Origin: Symbiobacteriaceae bacterium
Lineage (GTDB): Bacteria; Bacillota_E; Symbiobacteriia; Symbiobacteriales; Symbiobacteriaceae
NCBI GenBank assembly: GCA_027356675.1
Contig: DAHVXO010000256.1
Coordinates: 1 to 27,590, forward strand
DNA: 27,590 bases
Reading direction: 5' to 3'
In this document: one piece after another, positions 15,203 to 23,784 of the stretch
Numbering within the stretch: the first letter of the stretch is position 1
Layout: each line of letters begins with the position of its first letter
The notes under the pieces: model-generated
Seen by the model: the letters and a program-made list of their open reading frames with translations, nothing else
Databases searched by the model: none
Told to the model about the DNA's origin: nothing
Program-made: the position numbers and the translations under genes

Positions 15203-15260
15203 CCGGAGTTTGCGCAGAGCGAAATGAGTAGCAGCACGCATCGAACTGGAGGTGCCGAAT

Positions 15261-15581
15261 TTGACAATCGCGTGGCTGATTTTTGTCGGTGAGGGTGTGG
15301 CTGCCTACCTCACCGTGGATTTCCTGTTTCGGCTGATGCCTGTAGAGTCCAACGCTCTGCGGCGCTATGTGCGCCGATTCGGCCTCATTCACGCTGGGGT
15401 TGCCGCACTGCTTGGGGTCGGAGGGGCCTGGGCACAGTGGTATGCTGCCGGCTATTCTGGTCTGGCGCTCGGTGCACTGAACCTGGCCCCCTGGTGGTTG
15501 CTGTGGCGGTTTGGCGTGCGTAAACAGTTCCCACTCCTGTATGAAGAACGGTCTCAGCACGAAAAGAAGCCCACCCCCTGA
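15261..15581 (+). CDS. Small membrane protein of unknown function
   Basis: I do not recognise a family. About 106 residues: a first membrane helix (about 3-24), a short Arg-rich loop (RRYVRRFG), two further hydrophobic segments (about 43-62 and 66-83), then a charged cytoplasmic-type tail with many Lys and Glu. I choose the TTG at 15261 because GGAGG at 15248-15252 lies 8 bases before it; the GTG at 15252 overlaps that ribosome site. It is divergent from pilB and shares the 173-bp intergenic region with it. The coding end runs into the terminator hairpin at 15565-15598. GC content and codon use look native. Confidence 0.65.
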   Translation: MTIAWLIFVGEGVAAYLTVDFLFRLMPVESNALRRYVRRFGLIHAGVAALLGVGGAWAQWYAAGYSGLALGALNLAPWWLLWRFGVRKQFPLLYEERSQHEKKPTP

Positions 15582-15598
15582 GTTGGAGGTGGGCTTCT
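15565..15598. terminator. Terminator between convergent genes
   Basis: A perfect 11-bp stem (AGAAGCCCACC and its complement) with a 12-base loop. On the minus strand it is followed by TTTTC, which favours termination of the leftward 17861-15610 group. It starts inside the last codons of the plus-strand gene and may serve that gene too. Confidence 0.8.
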
Positions 15599-15609
15599 AC
15601 GTCTTCGTC

Positions 15610-15897
15610 CTAGTGGATCGCGAAGCTGCGGTGAAAGGCGAAATCCCCGTCATCGTTCTCATTTACCCGAAGCGTTAACCCATCCCAGAATAGTTCAGTC
15701 CGCCCTGTAGTGGACGATGTTGTCCAGCGCCCTGTCGCCTGCAAATAGTCGAATGCGTCGGCAGCAAGGCTCACGAGCGCCTCCTCATCGGAGTGCTTGG
15801 ACGATGGTGCAAGGGTCAGAATGTCCCAGACTCGCTCAAACAACGGGAACTCCTGTGGCTCGCGATGCAGGCTGTCGTATAGGTGTCGAACGTCCAC
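15610..15897 (-). CDS. Hypothetical 95-aa protein
   Basis: No family recognised. The product is acidic and soluble-looking, with no membrane helix or signal peptide. It carries a helical first half (HLYDSLHREPQEFPLFERVWDIL in spirit, then EEALVSLAADAFDYLQATGRW) and a beta-type end (TELFWDGLTLRV, FAFHRSFAIH). I prefer the GTG at 15897 because AGGGGG lies 8 bases before it; a TTG ten codons upstream has no ribosome site. It follows sfsA by 42 bp on the same strand and ends at the terminator, so it is probably the third gene of the chemoreceptor-sfsA transcript. Confidence 0.6.
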   Translation of the reverse strand: MDVRHLYDSLHREPQEFPLFERVWDILTLAPSSKHSDEEALVSLAADAFDYLQATGRWTTSSTTGRTELFWDGLTLRVNENDDGDFAFHRSFAIH

Positions 15898-15939
15898 CGG
15901 TGCCGCCCCCTTTCGTCGTGCTGACAAAGGGTAGTATGC

Positions 15940-16638
15940 TCAGATTCGGAGTGGCAGCGCCCCGCCCAGGTGAATCCCTGCTGGGTCGACAATCAACTGC
16001 AGACCGTAGACTTCGACTCGTTTTTGGTGCACGGACCGTAACGCGGCGCCAAAGTCCGGATCGATGGCGTCGAATGGTCCGACAGCCTGTGCGTCGCCCC
16101 GCTGCACGATCAAACAGACAGCGGCCCGATAGCCCTGCTGAACGGCCGAAGCGAGTTCATGCAGGTGCCGAGTGCCCCGCTCTGTCGGAGCATCCGGGAA
16201 CCTGGCCACCAGCGTACCGTCGGCCTCCCTGACAACAGAGGTCACGGATTTCACCTCGAGCAGGCATTGCGGGACCTCGGGGCCGGACAGGAGAAAGTCC
16301 AGCCGGCTGGCCCCGAACTTGTATTCAGGTCGCACAGTGTCGTACCCAGCGAATTGGTCCAGGGTTCCGCGGCGCAGGGCATCGCCCAGAACCTTGCCAG
16401 GCACCGACGTGTCCACCGAGACCCACGTATCACCGGTCTGGACCATGGCAAGGCGGCCTGCCGTGACACGGCCGGGCCCGCCCTTCCCTGTGATGAGGGT
16501 AGCCGCTCCCGGGACCAGAAGTTCGGTCATTCGCCCAGAGGAGGCAACGTGGACTAACTGGATCGTCCCATCGAGTAACCGGACGCGGGCGACAAAGCGG
16601 CTGGGGCGGTCCAGAAAGATGGCGTGACGATTTGTCAC
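15940..16638 (-). CDS. sfsA: SfsA family protein (sugar fermentation stimulation protein)
   Basis: Family named from an E. coli gene whose overexpression changes maltose use; a nuclease-like fold with an N-terminal OB-like part has been proposed, and the true role is unsettled. The 232-residue protein has the expected order: [11 protein letters not shown] and [12 protein letters not shown] at the N-terminus, [24 protein letters not shown], and LLEVKSVT with the PD-(D/E)xK-like Asp and Glu-x-Lys. It ends with [16 protein letters not shown] and a long C-terminal alpha/beta part. The length is normal. The GTG overlaps the stop of the upstream chemoreceptor as GTGA, so the two are translationally coupled. 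The coupling with a chemoreceptor is unusual, and no sugar gene is nearby. Confidence 0.92.
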   Translation of the reverse strand: MTNRHAIFLDRPSRFVARVRLLDGTIQLVHVASSGRMTELLVPGAATLITGKGGPGRVTAGRLAMVQTGDTWVSVDTSVPGKVLGDALRRGTLDQFAGYDTVRPEYKFGASRLDFLLSGPEVPQCLLEVKSVTSVVREADGTLVARFPDAPTERGTRHLHELASAVQQGYRAAVCLIVQRGDAQAVGPFDAIDPDFGAALRSVHQKRVEVYGLQLIVDPAGIHLGGALPLRI

Positions 16639-17861
16639 AGGGCCGTGACCCCTCGTCCGCCAGCCTGGGATACTTGGCGGGTCTGGTTCAGGCGATCGGC
16701 CAGCAGTCCGGCTTCGGACCTCACCGTGATTGTCGCTTCTTGCCCTCGCACGATAGCTGCGTCGAGCTCCATTATGGCCTGGCTGAACCAGTCGGCCTCG
16801 GCCAACTGCTTCATGGTAGCGTTGTTCTGGTGCGCCAACTGAGCAACCGCCTCCACAGACTGGAGCAGTTCGCCCATTCGCAGCGTGGTCGCTTCGGCAC
16901 TCAGCCCAAAGTCCTCTACGGTGGCATCCAGGGCACCGGTTGATTCCAGGATCTGCGTGACTGCCCCGTGGGCGCCGTCTACGAGACGCGTTCCGCTCTC
17001 GACGCGAGCCTGGCCGGCGCTCATGGCCTCCGTGGCGGCAGCAGTCCCGGCCTGGATGGCACCTACCAACTCTTCGATCTGGCGCGTCGCTGCCCGCGAG
17101 CGGTCGGCAAGCTTGCGCACCTCGTCGGCGACGACCGCAAATCCACGTCCCGCGGCGCCGGCCCGCGAGGCCTCAATGGCCGCGTTGAGAGAGAGCATGT
17201 TAGTCTGATCGGCAATGGTCCTGATCACTCGCACAATCTCCCCAATTTGAGAAGTGTGCTGATTGAGGTCGCGAAGGGTACCAGCTGATGCGTCCACGGC
17301 CTGTCGGATGGCCGCCATCCCCCGGGCAACGCCGGACAAACCCTCCTGGACGTGATTGGCGGCCTCCCGCCGGTGGGCGGCCCCCTGCCTGGTCAGGTTG
17401 ACCTTCGCGGTCATCTGCTGGGCAGCTTCTACCACCTTATGAGCCAGCGAACCAGTGCGATCCAGGTCCGTGAGTTGATTCCCGGTCGCCGAGTGCAGAT
17501 TCGTCAGGAGGCCGTTGACGCGTGCCGTTAGCTTCCTGAGCCCCCTGACCTCCGCCAGCTCGGCGTTGGACATTTGCTGGACATGCTGAGCGTATTCGGC
17601 GAGGTGATTGGCCGCGACCAGCCAATCGGCAGGGACCGCGGGATCAGTAGTTGCCTCTGCTGCGATGAGGGGCTCAACCGTCTCCCGTGTGGGCGCCACC
17701 GAGGATCCCTGGGTGGCAAGTGCCTTCTGATGGGCCAAGTGCACCCACCAGGCTCCGGCCACCCCGGCCAAGAAACCGCCAATCTGAACCCCCAGTCCGA
17801 TCGCCGGTCGCCCGATACGTGTACCAATCAATACCAGGGCAGCTGCCAGAACGGTGCTCAA
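16635..17861 (-). CDS. Methyl-accepting chemotaxis protein without a sensory domain
   Basis: Signals to CheA/CheW. The 408-residue protein begins with hydrophobic stretches (about 3-14 and 20-41) separated by only a few residues, so there is no room for an extracellular sensor. Residues 60-200 are helical with no recognisable HAMP. The conserved hairpin tip lies at about 208-252 ([20 protein letters not shown], then [16 protein letters not shown]) and is followed by the descending helix to about 360. The start is TTG, with only a weak GGCGGA close upstream, so the exact N-terminus is uncertain. The signal could be membrane state, a cytoplasmic ligand or a partner. No che genes are in the window; input to pilus motors is possible but unsupported by direct evidence. 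Confidence 0.9.
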   Translation of the reverse strand: MSTVLAAALVLIGTRIGRPAIGLGVQIGGFLAGVAGAWWVHLAHQKALATQGSSVAPTRETVEPLIAAEATTDPAVPADWLVAANHLAEYAQHVQQMSNAELAEVRGLRKLTARVNGLLTNLHSATGNQLTDLDRTGSLAHKVVEAAQQMTAKVNLTRQGAAHRREAANHVQEGLSGVARGMAAIRQAVDASAGTLRDLNQHTSQIGEIVRVIRTIADQTNMLSLNAAIEASRAGAAGRGFAVVADEVRKLADRSRAATRQIEELVGAIQAGTAAATEAMSAGQARVESGTRLVDGAHGAVTQILESTGALDATVEDFGLSAEATTLRMGELLQSVEAVAQLAHQNNATMKQLAEADWFSQAIMELDAAIVRGQEATITVRSEAGLLADRLNQTRQVSQAGGRGVTAL

Positions 17862-17900
17862 CCATGTCCGCCAAAATATGGTCTATCCCCCCAAACGTAC

Positions 17901-17927
17901 TTTATAGACAGAACTGTTTGCCAACAA
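17901..17927 (-). promoter_or_regulatory. Possible promoter of the chemoreceptor-sfsA group
   Basis: TATAAA (17901-17906) on the minus strand with TTGTTG 15 bp further upstream, in the AT-richer part of the 17862-18084 intergenic region. The spacing is short and no sigma-28-like pattern fits, so this is tentative. Confidence 0.35.
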
Positions 17928-18043
17928 AAACTTTCGCCACCCCCGCGGCAGTTCCTGCCATTCAGAAGGAAAGGCCATTATGATTCCCTTCATCATCCAC
18001 GGCTGGCAGGGCGTCGGGAGTCAGCCCCAGCTATGCCGCCCTG

Positions 18044-18052
18044 TGCTACAAT
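18044..18052 (+). promoter_or_regulatory. Possible extended -10 promoter of the alaX-like gene
   Basis: TGCTACAAT combines a TG extension with TACAAT (18047-18052), 33 bp before the chosen start. No convincing -35 is seen, which an extended -10 can compensate for. Confidence 0.4.
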
Positions 18053-18084
18053 AGGTCCATAGTCCGTCTGGAAAGGTGATGTCC

Positions 18085-19287
18085 GTGGCGACCGTCAAAC
18101 TCTTTCACGCAGACCCCTATCAATCGGAGTTCAACGCCCACGTCGTCTCCTGCGTGCCGTCCGGCACGGGTTGGGACGTCGTTTTGGATCAGACGCTCTT
18201 TTACGCCGACTCTGGGGGGCAGCCCAGCGATTCCGGCTCGCTCGCTCAGAGGCGGGTGCTGGCCGTTCGAGAGGACGAGGCGGGCGTGATTGTCCACACC
18301 GTGGATGGTCCTTTGGATGGCGAGATCTCTGGCGCGGTCGACCGGGTGCGGCGCCTTGATCATATGTGGCAGCATACCGGACAGCATTTGCTCTCCGGCG
18401 TTTTTGCGCATCTCCTGAATGCAGAGACAGTCTCCTGGCACCTTGGCACCGAAAGCTGCACCATTGACCTCGCCATCGAGGCTTTGTCGATGGAGCAGGT
18501 GGAGCAAATTGAGTTGGAGTGCAACCGCGTGATTCGCGCCTGCCTGCCCGTGGTCACCCACCTGGTCGATGAGACCGGACTGGCGGCGTTGCCGGTGCGC
18601 AAGCCGCCCGCCGTTACTGATAACATCCGGGTGGTCGAGATCCTTGGATACGACTGGTCGGCCTGCGCCGGCACGCACGTTCGGAACACGGGCGAACTGG
18701 GCCTGCTCAAGGTCAAGGCCTGGGAGCGGAACAAGCGCTTCACACGGGTGGAGTTCCTGGTCGGAAACCGTGCCATCGGCGATTACATCGCACTCGACCG
18801 CCTGACCCGCGACCTCTGCCGGTCGCTTTCCATTGCCGTCCTCGAACTCCCCCGCTACGTGGAACGGTCCCAGGAGGAAGGTTCTGCGCTCCGCAAGCAG
18901 GTCAAGTTTCTGCAAGAGCGGATTCTCGAAGCCGAAGCCCTGGAACTGATCGCCAACGGTCGCAAGGTGGCCGGAGCGACCATCGTGCGGCTCGTGCTGG
19001 GCGGCCGGCCTCTTGAGGATGTCAAACTGCTGGCCGCCAAGGTGGCCTCCCATAATGGCACTGTGGCGGTCTTTGGGACCAAGGGAGCGATTCCGCAAGT
19101 CATCCTGTACCGGTCCGTGGACTTGCGGATTGATGTCGGCGGTATTCTGCGGCAGGTTCTTCCGCTGATCGATGGCCGGGGTGGCGGTTCACCGGTCCAG
19201 GCCCAGGGTGGCGGCAGTCGTCCGGAGGCCTTGGAGGCGGCACTCGATCAGGCGATCCAGAAGGTTAGCGAGGCGCTCCATCAATAG
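18085..19287 (+). CDS. Long-form alanyl-tRNA editing protein (AlaX-L, DHHA1 domain)
   Basis: Free-standing relative of the alanyl-tRNA synthetase editing half; it hydrolyses Ser or Gly wrongly attached to tRNA-Ala. The 400-residue product has the N-terminal strand set (FYADSGGQPSDSG), the zinc site made of HTGQH (His97 and His101) and CAGTH (Cys194 and His198), a coiled segment (about 260-295), and a C-terminal DHHA1 part ending in a Gly-rich GRGGGSPVQAQGGG loop. The aminoacylation domain is absent, as expected for AlaX. I choose GTG at 18085 because GGAAAGG lies 8 bases upstream; ATG at 18079 is too close to it. It is divergent from the chemoreceptor and convergent with the antiporter. Specificity for Ser versus Gly cannot be read from the sequence. 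Confidence 0.92.
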   Translation: MATVKLFHADPYQSEFNAHVVSCVPSGTGWDVVLDQTLFYADSGGQPSDSGSLAQRRVLAVREDEAGVIVHTVDGPLDGEISGAVDRVRRLDHMWQHTGQHLLSGVFAHLLNAETVSWHLGTESCTIDLAIEALSMEQVEQIELECNRVIRACLPVVTHLVDETGLAALPVRKPPAVTDNIRVVEILGYDWSACAGTHVRNTGELGLLKVKAWERNKRFTRVEFLVGNRAIGDYIALDRLTRDLCRSLSIAVLELPRYVERSQEEGSALRKQVKFLQERILEAEALELIANGRKVAGATIVRLVLGGRPLEDVKLLAAKVASHNGTVAVFGTKGAIPQVILYRSVDLRIDVGGILRQVLPLIDGRGGGSPVQAQGGGSRPEALEAALDQAIQKVSEALHQ

Positions 19288-19291
19288 GAAA

Positions 19292-19324
19292 CAGGCCCCG
19301 ACCGGCGATGCCGATCGGGGCCTG
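19292..19324. terminator. Terminator between alaX-like and antiporter genes
   Basis: A perfect 10-bp stem (CAGGCCCCGA at 19292-19301, TCGGGGCCTG at 19315-19324) with a 13-base loop lies between convergent genes. On the minus strand TTT follows, so it mainly terminates the antiporter transcript but can act on both. Confidence 0.8.
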
Positions 19325-19341
19325 ATGGTCACCGGCACCCC

Positions 19342-20619
19342 TTAGTGCCCCGGGCTTTTAGCCAGTTTGGGTGGCGGAGCTCCGCCCCCGCTTCGTTTGA
19401 AGACCACCCGAAGCAGAATAGGCGTGATGAGCGTCGTGGCGAGAGTCATAATCACCATCACTGAGAAGATGTCATTGTTGATGACCCCGGCGACCAGCCC
19501 GATATTGGAGACGATCAGGGCTACCTCGCCACGAGAGATCATTCCCACGCCGACCCTCATCGATTCGTTGGTGTCGAAACCCACCAGTCGAACGCCGATG
19601 CCCGAGCCAATTACCTTCGTGAAAATCGCCGCCAGGACGATCCAAAGGGCAAGCCAGGGGTTGGCCGAGAGGGCCTTAACCGCATCGGCCTCAAGGCCGA
19701 TGCTAACGAAGAAGATCGGAACGAAAAAGCCATAAGCTGTAACGGAGATTCGCTCCACGACTTTATGCACGATATCATGTTCCTGCGCAATGAGCACACC
19801 CACGATGTACGCACCCGAGATGGCAGCGACCTTCCCAAATGCTTCGGCAAAGAAGGCAAACATGAGTGCGAGCACGATCGCCATGGCGAAGCCGGTCTCA
19901 GTCCCCTCCCACTTCGCCGCCATGCGGATCAGCCACGGCACCACTTTGCGCCCAAAACCGACGAACACGACGAAGTACGTCACCATCTTCACGACGACCC
20001 ACCAGACCGGATCAGCGGCATTTCCGCCTGTGGCCGCGTGCATCGCTATGACAACCGAGAGTAGGATGATTCCCATGACATCGTCGATGACGGCAGCCCC
20101 CAGGATGGTCAAGCCCGCCTTGGACTTGAGCTTCCCCAGTTCCATGAGGGTCTGGGCGGAGATCGATACGCTGGTGGCGGTGAGAATGGTGCCGATGAAA
20201 ATACTTGGAAACCAGTCGTATCCGCCAACGTATCGGGAGATGAACGTGCCCGCGATGAACGGGAGAACCACACCACCGGTCGCCCCGGTAAATGACGCAA
20301 GCCCGACCTTTTTCATCTCAAAAATGTCCGTCTCAAGACCAGCCAGGAACATCAAGAAGATGACGCCCAGCTCGGCCAAGTACTTGATCAGGTTGCCCAG
20401 CAGCTCGGTCTGGGTAAAGGGTGCCCAATGGAGAAGGCTCAGTGCAGTGGGCCCGAGGATGAGGCCGACCGTAAGCTCGCCCAACACCGCTGGTTGACCG
20501 ATGAGCTTCGATAGCGCACCGGCTCCCTTGGATGCAACGATAATGATCGACAGGATAAGAAGCGTCTGAAGCAGTGGCGACAGCGGCAAGTCCAGCAACG
20601 AGAGGTGCAACGCAGTCAC
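19342..20619 (-). CDS. CPA2-family cation/proton antiporter
   Basis: Membrane exchanger of H+ for Na+ or K+. The 425-residue sequence has about 12-13 hydrophobic segments, a LGELTVGLILGP motif at 47-58 and LAGLETD at 92-98. TILTATSVSISA (144-155) is the unwound-helix region, and GAAVIDDVMGI has the paired aspartates Asp179-Asp180 that carry protons in NapA/KefB-type electrogenic exchangers. There is no C-terminal TrkA-N or USP domain, so it resembles NapA more than full KefB. The start is a GTG very close to AGGGA; a TTG three codons later (20610) is better spaced from AGGGAG and may be the true start. It has its own promoter and lies downstream of complex I, which fits a link to ion homeostasis, though co-transcription is unlikely. 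Confidence 0.9.
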   Translation of the reverse strand: MTALHLSLLDLPLSPLLQTLLILSIIIVASKGAGALSKLIGQPAVLGELTVGLILGPTALSLLHWAPFTQTELLGNLIKYLAELGVIFLMFLAGLETDIFEMKKVGLASFTGATGGVVLPFIAGTFISRYVGGYDWFPSIFIGTILTATSVSISAQTLMELGKLKSKAGLTILGAAVIDDVMGIILLSVVIAMHAATGGNAADPVWWVVVKMVTYFVVFVGFGRKVVPWLIRMAAKWEGTETGFAMAIVLALMFAFFAEAFGKVAAISGAYIVGVLIAQEHDIVHKVVERISVTAYGFFVPIFFVSIGLEADAVKALSANPWLALWIVLAAIFTKVIGSGIGVRLVGFDTNESMRVGVGMISRGEVALIVSNIGLVAGVINNDIFSVMVIMTLATTLITPILLRVVFKRSGGGAPPPKLAKSPGH

Positions 20620-20645
20620 TCCCTATTGAGCTTACACATACCGCA

Positions 20646-20675
20646 ATTATATTCTGGCCCGATAAAGTGCCGCAA
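20646..20675 (-). promoter_or_regulatory. Putative antiporter promoter
   Basis: TTGCGG (20670-20675) and a perfect TATAAT (20646-20651) are spaced 18 bp apart on the minus strand, 27 bp before the antiporter start. The AT-rich -10 stands out from the GC-rich surroundings. Confidence 0.65.
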
Positions 20676-20681
20676 GCACAA

Positions 20682-20704
20682 GCCGGAGGCGCAAAGCCTC
20701 CGGC
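20682..20704 (-). terminator. Hairpin at the end of the nuo operon
   Basis: A perfect 9-bp GC stem (GCCGGAGGC and GCCTCCGGC) with a 5-base loop begins 15 bases after the nuoN stop. Only TT follows on the minus strand, so termination may be partial or the hairpin may protect the 3' end. It sits just upstream of the antiporter promoter. Confidence 0.65.
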
Positions 20705-20718
20705 CCTTTACCTGGAGA

Positions 20719-22233
20719 CTATTTGAGGAGTGCGGCAGCCGACTCGGTGATGCCGATAAAGGGGCTGGCGAGCACGGCCACCAGAACAACGCCGAGAGCG
20801 GAGATGGCGACAGCCGCCAACGTGGATCCGCTGATGGGGAGGGCTGGCTTCTCCGACTTCTCCAGGAACATGGCCTTGATCACGCCATAGTAGTACCCGA
20901 CCGAGATGACGGAGTTGACCGCCATGACGATCGCCAGCCAGAGATAGTCGCCGGACACAGCCGCCCTGAAGAGGAAGAACTTCCCCATGAAGCCGACTGT
21001 CGGCGGAATGCCGATCAAAGAGATGAAGAACAGAAGCAGCGCCCAGGCGTACACCGGGTTCCGTTGGGCCAACCCCTTGAAGTCGTCCACCGTGACCCAG
21101 CCGCCCTCGCTGTCCATGTGGGTCAAGACGGCGAAGATGCCGAGGTTGGTGAGAGCGTAGCCAAGCACATAGTAGAGCACGGCCGAAGTTCCAGCGCCGG
21201 AGCCGATCTTCCCTGCTGCGACGACGCCCACCAGGATGTAGCCGGCCTGCGCGATCGACGAGTACGCCATCATGCGCTTGATGTTGGTTTGGACAAGCGC
21301 CGTTAGATTCCCGACAAACATCGAGGCCACGGATAGCACGGCCCACATCAGCATCCAGCGGTCAGAGAATGGAGCTGTCCCGATGCCCACCAGGAAGATC
21401 CGCAGGATGGCACCGAAGGCCGCCCCCTTGGGGCCTACCGAGAAGAAAGCCGTCACAGGGGTCGGGGCGCCTTCGTAGGCGTCAGGCGCCCACAGGTGCA
21501 TCGGCACGGCCGCGACCTTGAAGGAGAACCCGCCGACCACGAAGATCACGCCAGTCACCAGCATTGGGATGAACGTGGCGCTGCGAGCGGCGTAGTCCGC
21601 GAGCCCCTGCCCGATTGTCGGGAGGTACGTCGTGCCGGTCACGCCATAGATCAACGAAACGCCAAACAGCAGGATAGCCGAAGCCAGTGCGCCGTTCAGA
21701 AAATACTTAAGGGCTGCTTCATTGGACTTGGGGTCCTTGCGAAGGAGCCCGGCCAGCACATAGGAGCAGATCGAGGAGAGCTCCAACCCGACGTAGATGG
21801 TGATCAGGTCACGGGAACTGACCATGAACATCATCCCGAGGGTAGCGGCAAAGATCACCTCGTAGAATTCCAGGTACATGCCGTGCAGGAACTTCTCCAC
21901 GTAGTCCATCGACAGGAGGATCATCAGGGCAACGATGCCCAGTAACACCGCCTGCATGAAGAAGGAGAAGCTGTCGGCGATAATCATCTTGCCGAAGAAC
22001 TCCAGGGGGACGCCGCTATCTAGAGACTTTCGGATGACGTCGTCGGTGGCGACGAACCAGACGCTGGCCATCGCCAAGAGAACGCCCACGAAAGCAATCC
22101 AGACCAGCATACGCTTCTCTGTCATGAAGAGGTCAGCCACCATGACGAGAAGCATAAAGCCCACAAGGACTAGTGCGGGCATGAGGACGAGGTAATTCGG
22201 GTTCACCACCTGGGCCCAGTTGATGCCCGGCAC
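20719..22233 (-). CDS. nuoN: NADH-quinone oxidoreductase subunit N
   Basis: Proton-pumping, antiporter-like membrane subunit of complex I. The 504-residue protein has about 14 membrane helices, the family region YVGLELSSICSYVLAGL with its functional Glu (about 145-165), KYFLNGALASAILLFG with the Lys, and AAVPMHLWAPDAYEGAPTPVTAF, shared with NuoL and NuoM. The end of helix 12 (GIPPTVGFMGKFFLF) is also typical. The start is GTG and overlaps nothing: it lies 1 bp after the nuoM stop, with GGGGGAAA upstream. It is the last gene of the operon. Confidence 0.96.
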   Translation of the reverse strand: MPGINWAQVVNPNYLVLMPALVLVGFMLLVMVADLFMTEKRMLVWIAFVGVLLAMASVWFVATDDVIRKSLDSGVPLEFFGKMIIADSFSFFMQAVLLGIVALMILLSMDYVEKFLHGMYLEFYEVIFAATLGMMFMVSSRDLITIYVGLELSSICSYVLAGLLRKDPKSNEAALKYFLNGALASAILLFGVSLIYGVTGTTYLPTIGQGLADYAARSATFIPMLVTGVIFVVGGFSFKVAAVPMHLWAPDAYEGAPTPVTAFFSVGPKGAAFGAILRIFLVGIGTAPFSDRWMLMWAVLSVASMFVGNLTALVQTNIKRMMAYSSIAQAGYILVGVVAAGKIGSGAGTSAVLYYVLGYALTNLGIFAVLTHMDSEGGWVTVDDFKGLAQRNPVYAWALLLFFISLIGIPPTVGFMGKFFLFRAAVSGDYLWLAIVMAVNSVISVGYYYGVIKAMFLEKSEKPALPISGSTLAAVAISALGVVLVAVLASPFIGITESAAALLK

Positions 22234-22234
22234 A

Positions 22235-23770
22235 CTATTTCCCCCCCACCACGGCGAGGAGGTTCGAAAGCGCCGCGACGGATTCGTTCAAGATGTTGAA
22301 GATCGGGGCAGGCCAGACACCGAAGACGACGATCAGAACGGCGAGCGGTGCAAAGATGAGCTTTTCCTTCCAGTTCACATCGGACAGGCCGGCAAATTCC
22401 TTCTTGCCCTCGCCCAGCAGCACGTTACGAATGGTAATCAGGTGCCAGGCCGCCGTGATGACCAGGCCACTGCCGGCGAGCAGCAGCCAGAGGCCGAAGG
22501 CCGGGTATGCGCCGGTCAGGGCGAAGAACTCGCCGATGAAACCGGCCAGACCGGGAAGGCCCAGGTTGGCGAAGGCGATGAAGGCGGTCATGAAGCTGAT
22601 CACGGGTACGGTGACGAACATCCCGCCCAGCTTGGTAAGGTCCCGGGTGTGGGTCCGCTCATAGAACATACCCACGGCGAAGAAGAAGAGGGGCGAGATC
22701 AGGCCGTGGGAGATGGTGACGAAGTATCCGCCAGCCAGGGCCACAGCCGCCATCTTGGGGTCCGTCATCGCGCTGGCTGCTGCCAGGGCGATCACGAAGA
22801 AGCCCATGTGGTTGACCGACGAGTACGCGACTTGCTTTTTGAAGTCCTTCTGCGCCATCGCTGCGGCAGCAGCATAGACGACTGCGATTACACCGAGTGC
22901 GAACAGGAACCAGGCGTACTGCCTGGCAACCTGCGGCAGCAGCGGATGGCTGATACGGACCATGGCGTAGGAGCCCAGCTTCAGCAAAATGCCGGCCAGC
23001 AGCATCGAGATGGGCGTGGGCGCCTCCACGTGGGCATCCGGTAACCAGGTGTGGAACGGGAACATGGGCACCTTGACGGCGAAGCCGACGAGCAAGGCAA
23101 AGAAAGCGAACGTGGTGAAGGCGTCGACCGGTAAGTGTGCAGTCTTCGCTGCCATGAGCAGGATGTTGAAGTCGCCCACACCGGTCTTGATGTAGAGGAA
23201 GATGGCGCCGACCAACATGATGACCGAGCCGATCAAGGTGTAGAGGAAGAACTTGATGGCTGCGTACTCACGCCGCGGGCCGCCCCAGATGCCGATCAGG
23301 AAGTACATCGGCAGCAGAACGATCTCCCAGAACACGTAAAAGAGCATAAAGTCCAGGGAGACGAAGACGCCGTTGGTGCCTGTTTCCAGAATGAGGAGCA
23401 GGACCAGATAGTCCTTCACCCGGACGTTGATATACTTGTACGAGGCCAGGACGGCCAGCGGGAAGAGGAGCGCGGAGAGTGCGATCATGGTGATGCCGAA
23501 GCCGTCCACACCGATGGTGTAGTTGACGCCGATCTCCTTGATCCAAGGGAGATGCTCGACGAACCGCATCCCAACGAACCGAGGGTCGGTGCTGGCGGCG
23601 GTGGTCGCCCAGGCGGCCAGTGGGAAGAGCGATAGGATCAGGGGAATCAACGTGCCGATTGCGGCGAGCCAGAACATGAGCTTCTCCTGGGTCTTGTTCA
23701 TGAAAAGCATGACCAGGGCGAAGACCAGGGGTACGAATACAATCAAAGACAGATAATGATTCGAAAGCAT
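22235..23770 (-). CDS. nuoM: NADH-quinone oxidoreductase subunit M
   Basis: Second antiporter-like subunit of complex I. The 511-residue product starts MLSNHYLSLIVFVPL. It carries FYVFWEIVLLPMYFLIGIWGG with the essential Glu, FFLYTLIGSVIMLVG, KVPMFPFHTWLPDAHVEAPTPISMLLAG and GFFVIALAAA, all standard for NuoM. The frame is open for 48 more codons upstream, but those residues do not look like NuoM and GGAGG lies 10 bases before this ATG; that GGAGG overlaps the nuoL stop codon. Spacing to nuoL and nuoN is 14 bp and 1 bp, so the three pump subunits are coupled. Confidence 0.96.
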   Translation of the reverse strand: MLSNHYLSLIVFVPLVFALVMLFMNKTQEKLMFWLAAIGTLIPLILSLFPLAAWATTAASTDPRFVGMRFVEHLPWIKEIGVNYTIGVDGFGITMIALSALLFPLAVLASYKYINVRVKDYLVLLLILETGTNGVFVSLDFMLFYVFWEIVLLPMYFLIGIWGGPRREYAAIKFFLYTLIGSVIMLVGAIFLYIKTGVGDFNILLMAAKTAHLPVDAFTTFAFFALLVGFAVKVPMFPFHTWLPDAHVEAPTPISMLLAGILLKLGSYAMVRISHPLLPQVARQYAWFLFALGVIAVVYAAAAAMAQKDFKKQVAYSSVNHMGFFVIALAAASAMTDPKMAAVALAGGYFVTISHGLISPLFFFAVGMFYERTHTRDLTKLGGMFVTVPVISFMTAFIAFANLGLPGLAGFIGEFFALTGAYPAFGLWLLLAGSGLVITAAWHLITIRNVLLGEGKKEFAGLSDVNWKEKLIFAPLAVLIVVFGVWPAPIFNILNESVAALSNLLAVVGGK

Positions 23771-23784
23771 CCCCGGTGAGCCTC

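Noticed and set aside
17907..17930. Sigma-54 or sigma-28 promoter for the chemoreceptor
   Set aside because: TTGGCA is present but the GC element at the right spacing is missing, and no TAAA/GCCGATAA pair is found.
17980..18054. A 24-codon plus-strand open frame with a ribosome-site-like AAGGAAAGG upstream of the alaX-like gene
   Set aside because: It could be a leader peptide, but the only good promoter element (TACAAT at 18047-18052) lies at its end, so it would not be on that transcript; no amino acid bias or attenuator is seen.
18046..19098. Minus-strand open frame of 350 codons opposite the alaX-like gene
   Set aside because: The plus-strand product has complete editing-domain metal motifs; the opposite frame shows none.
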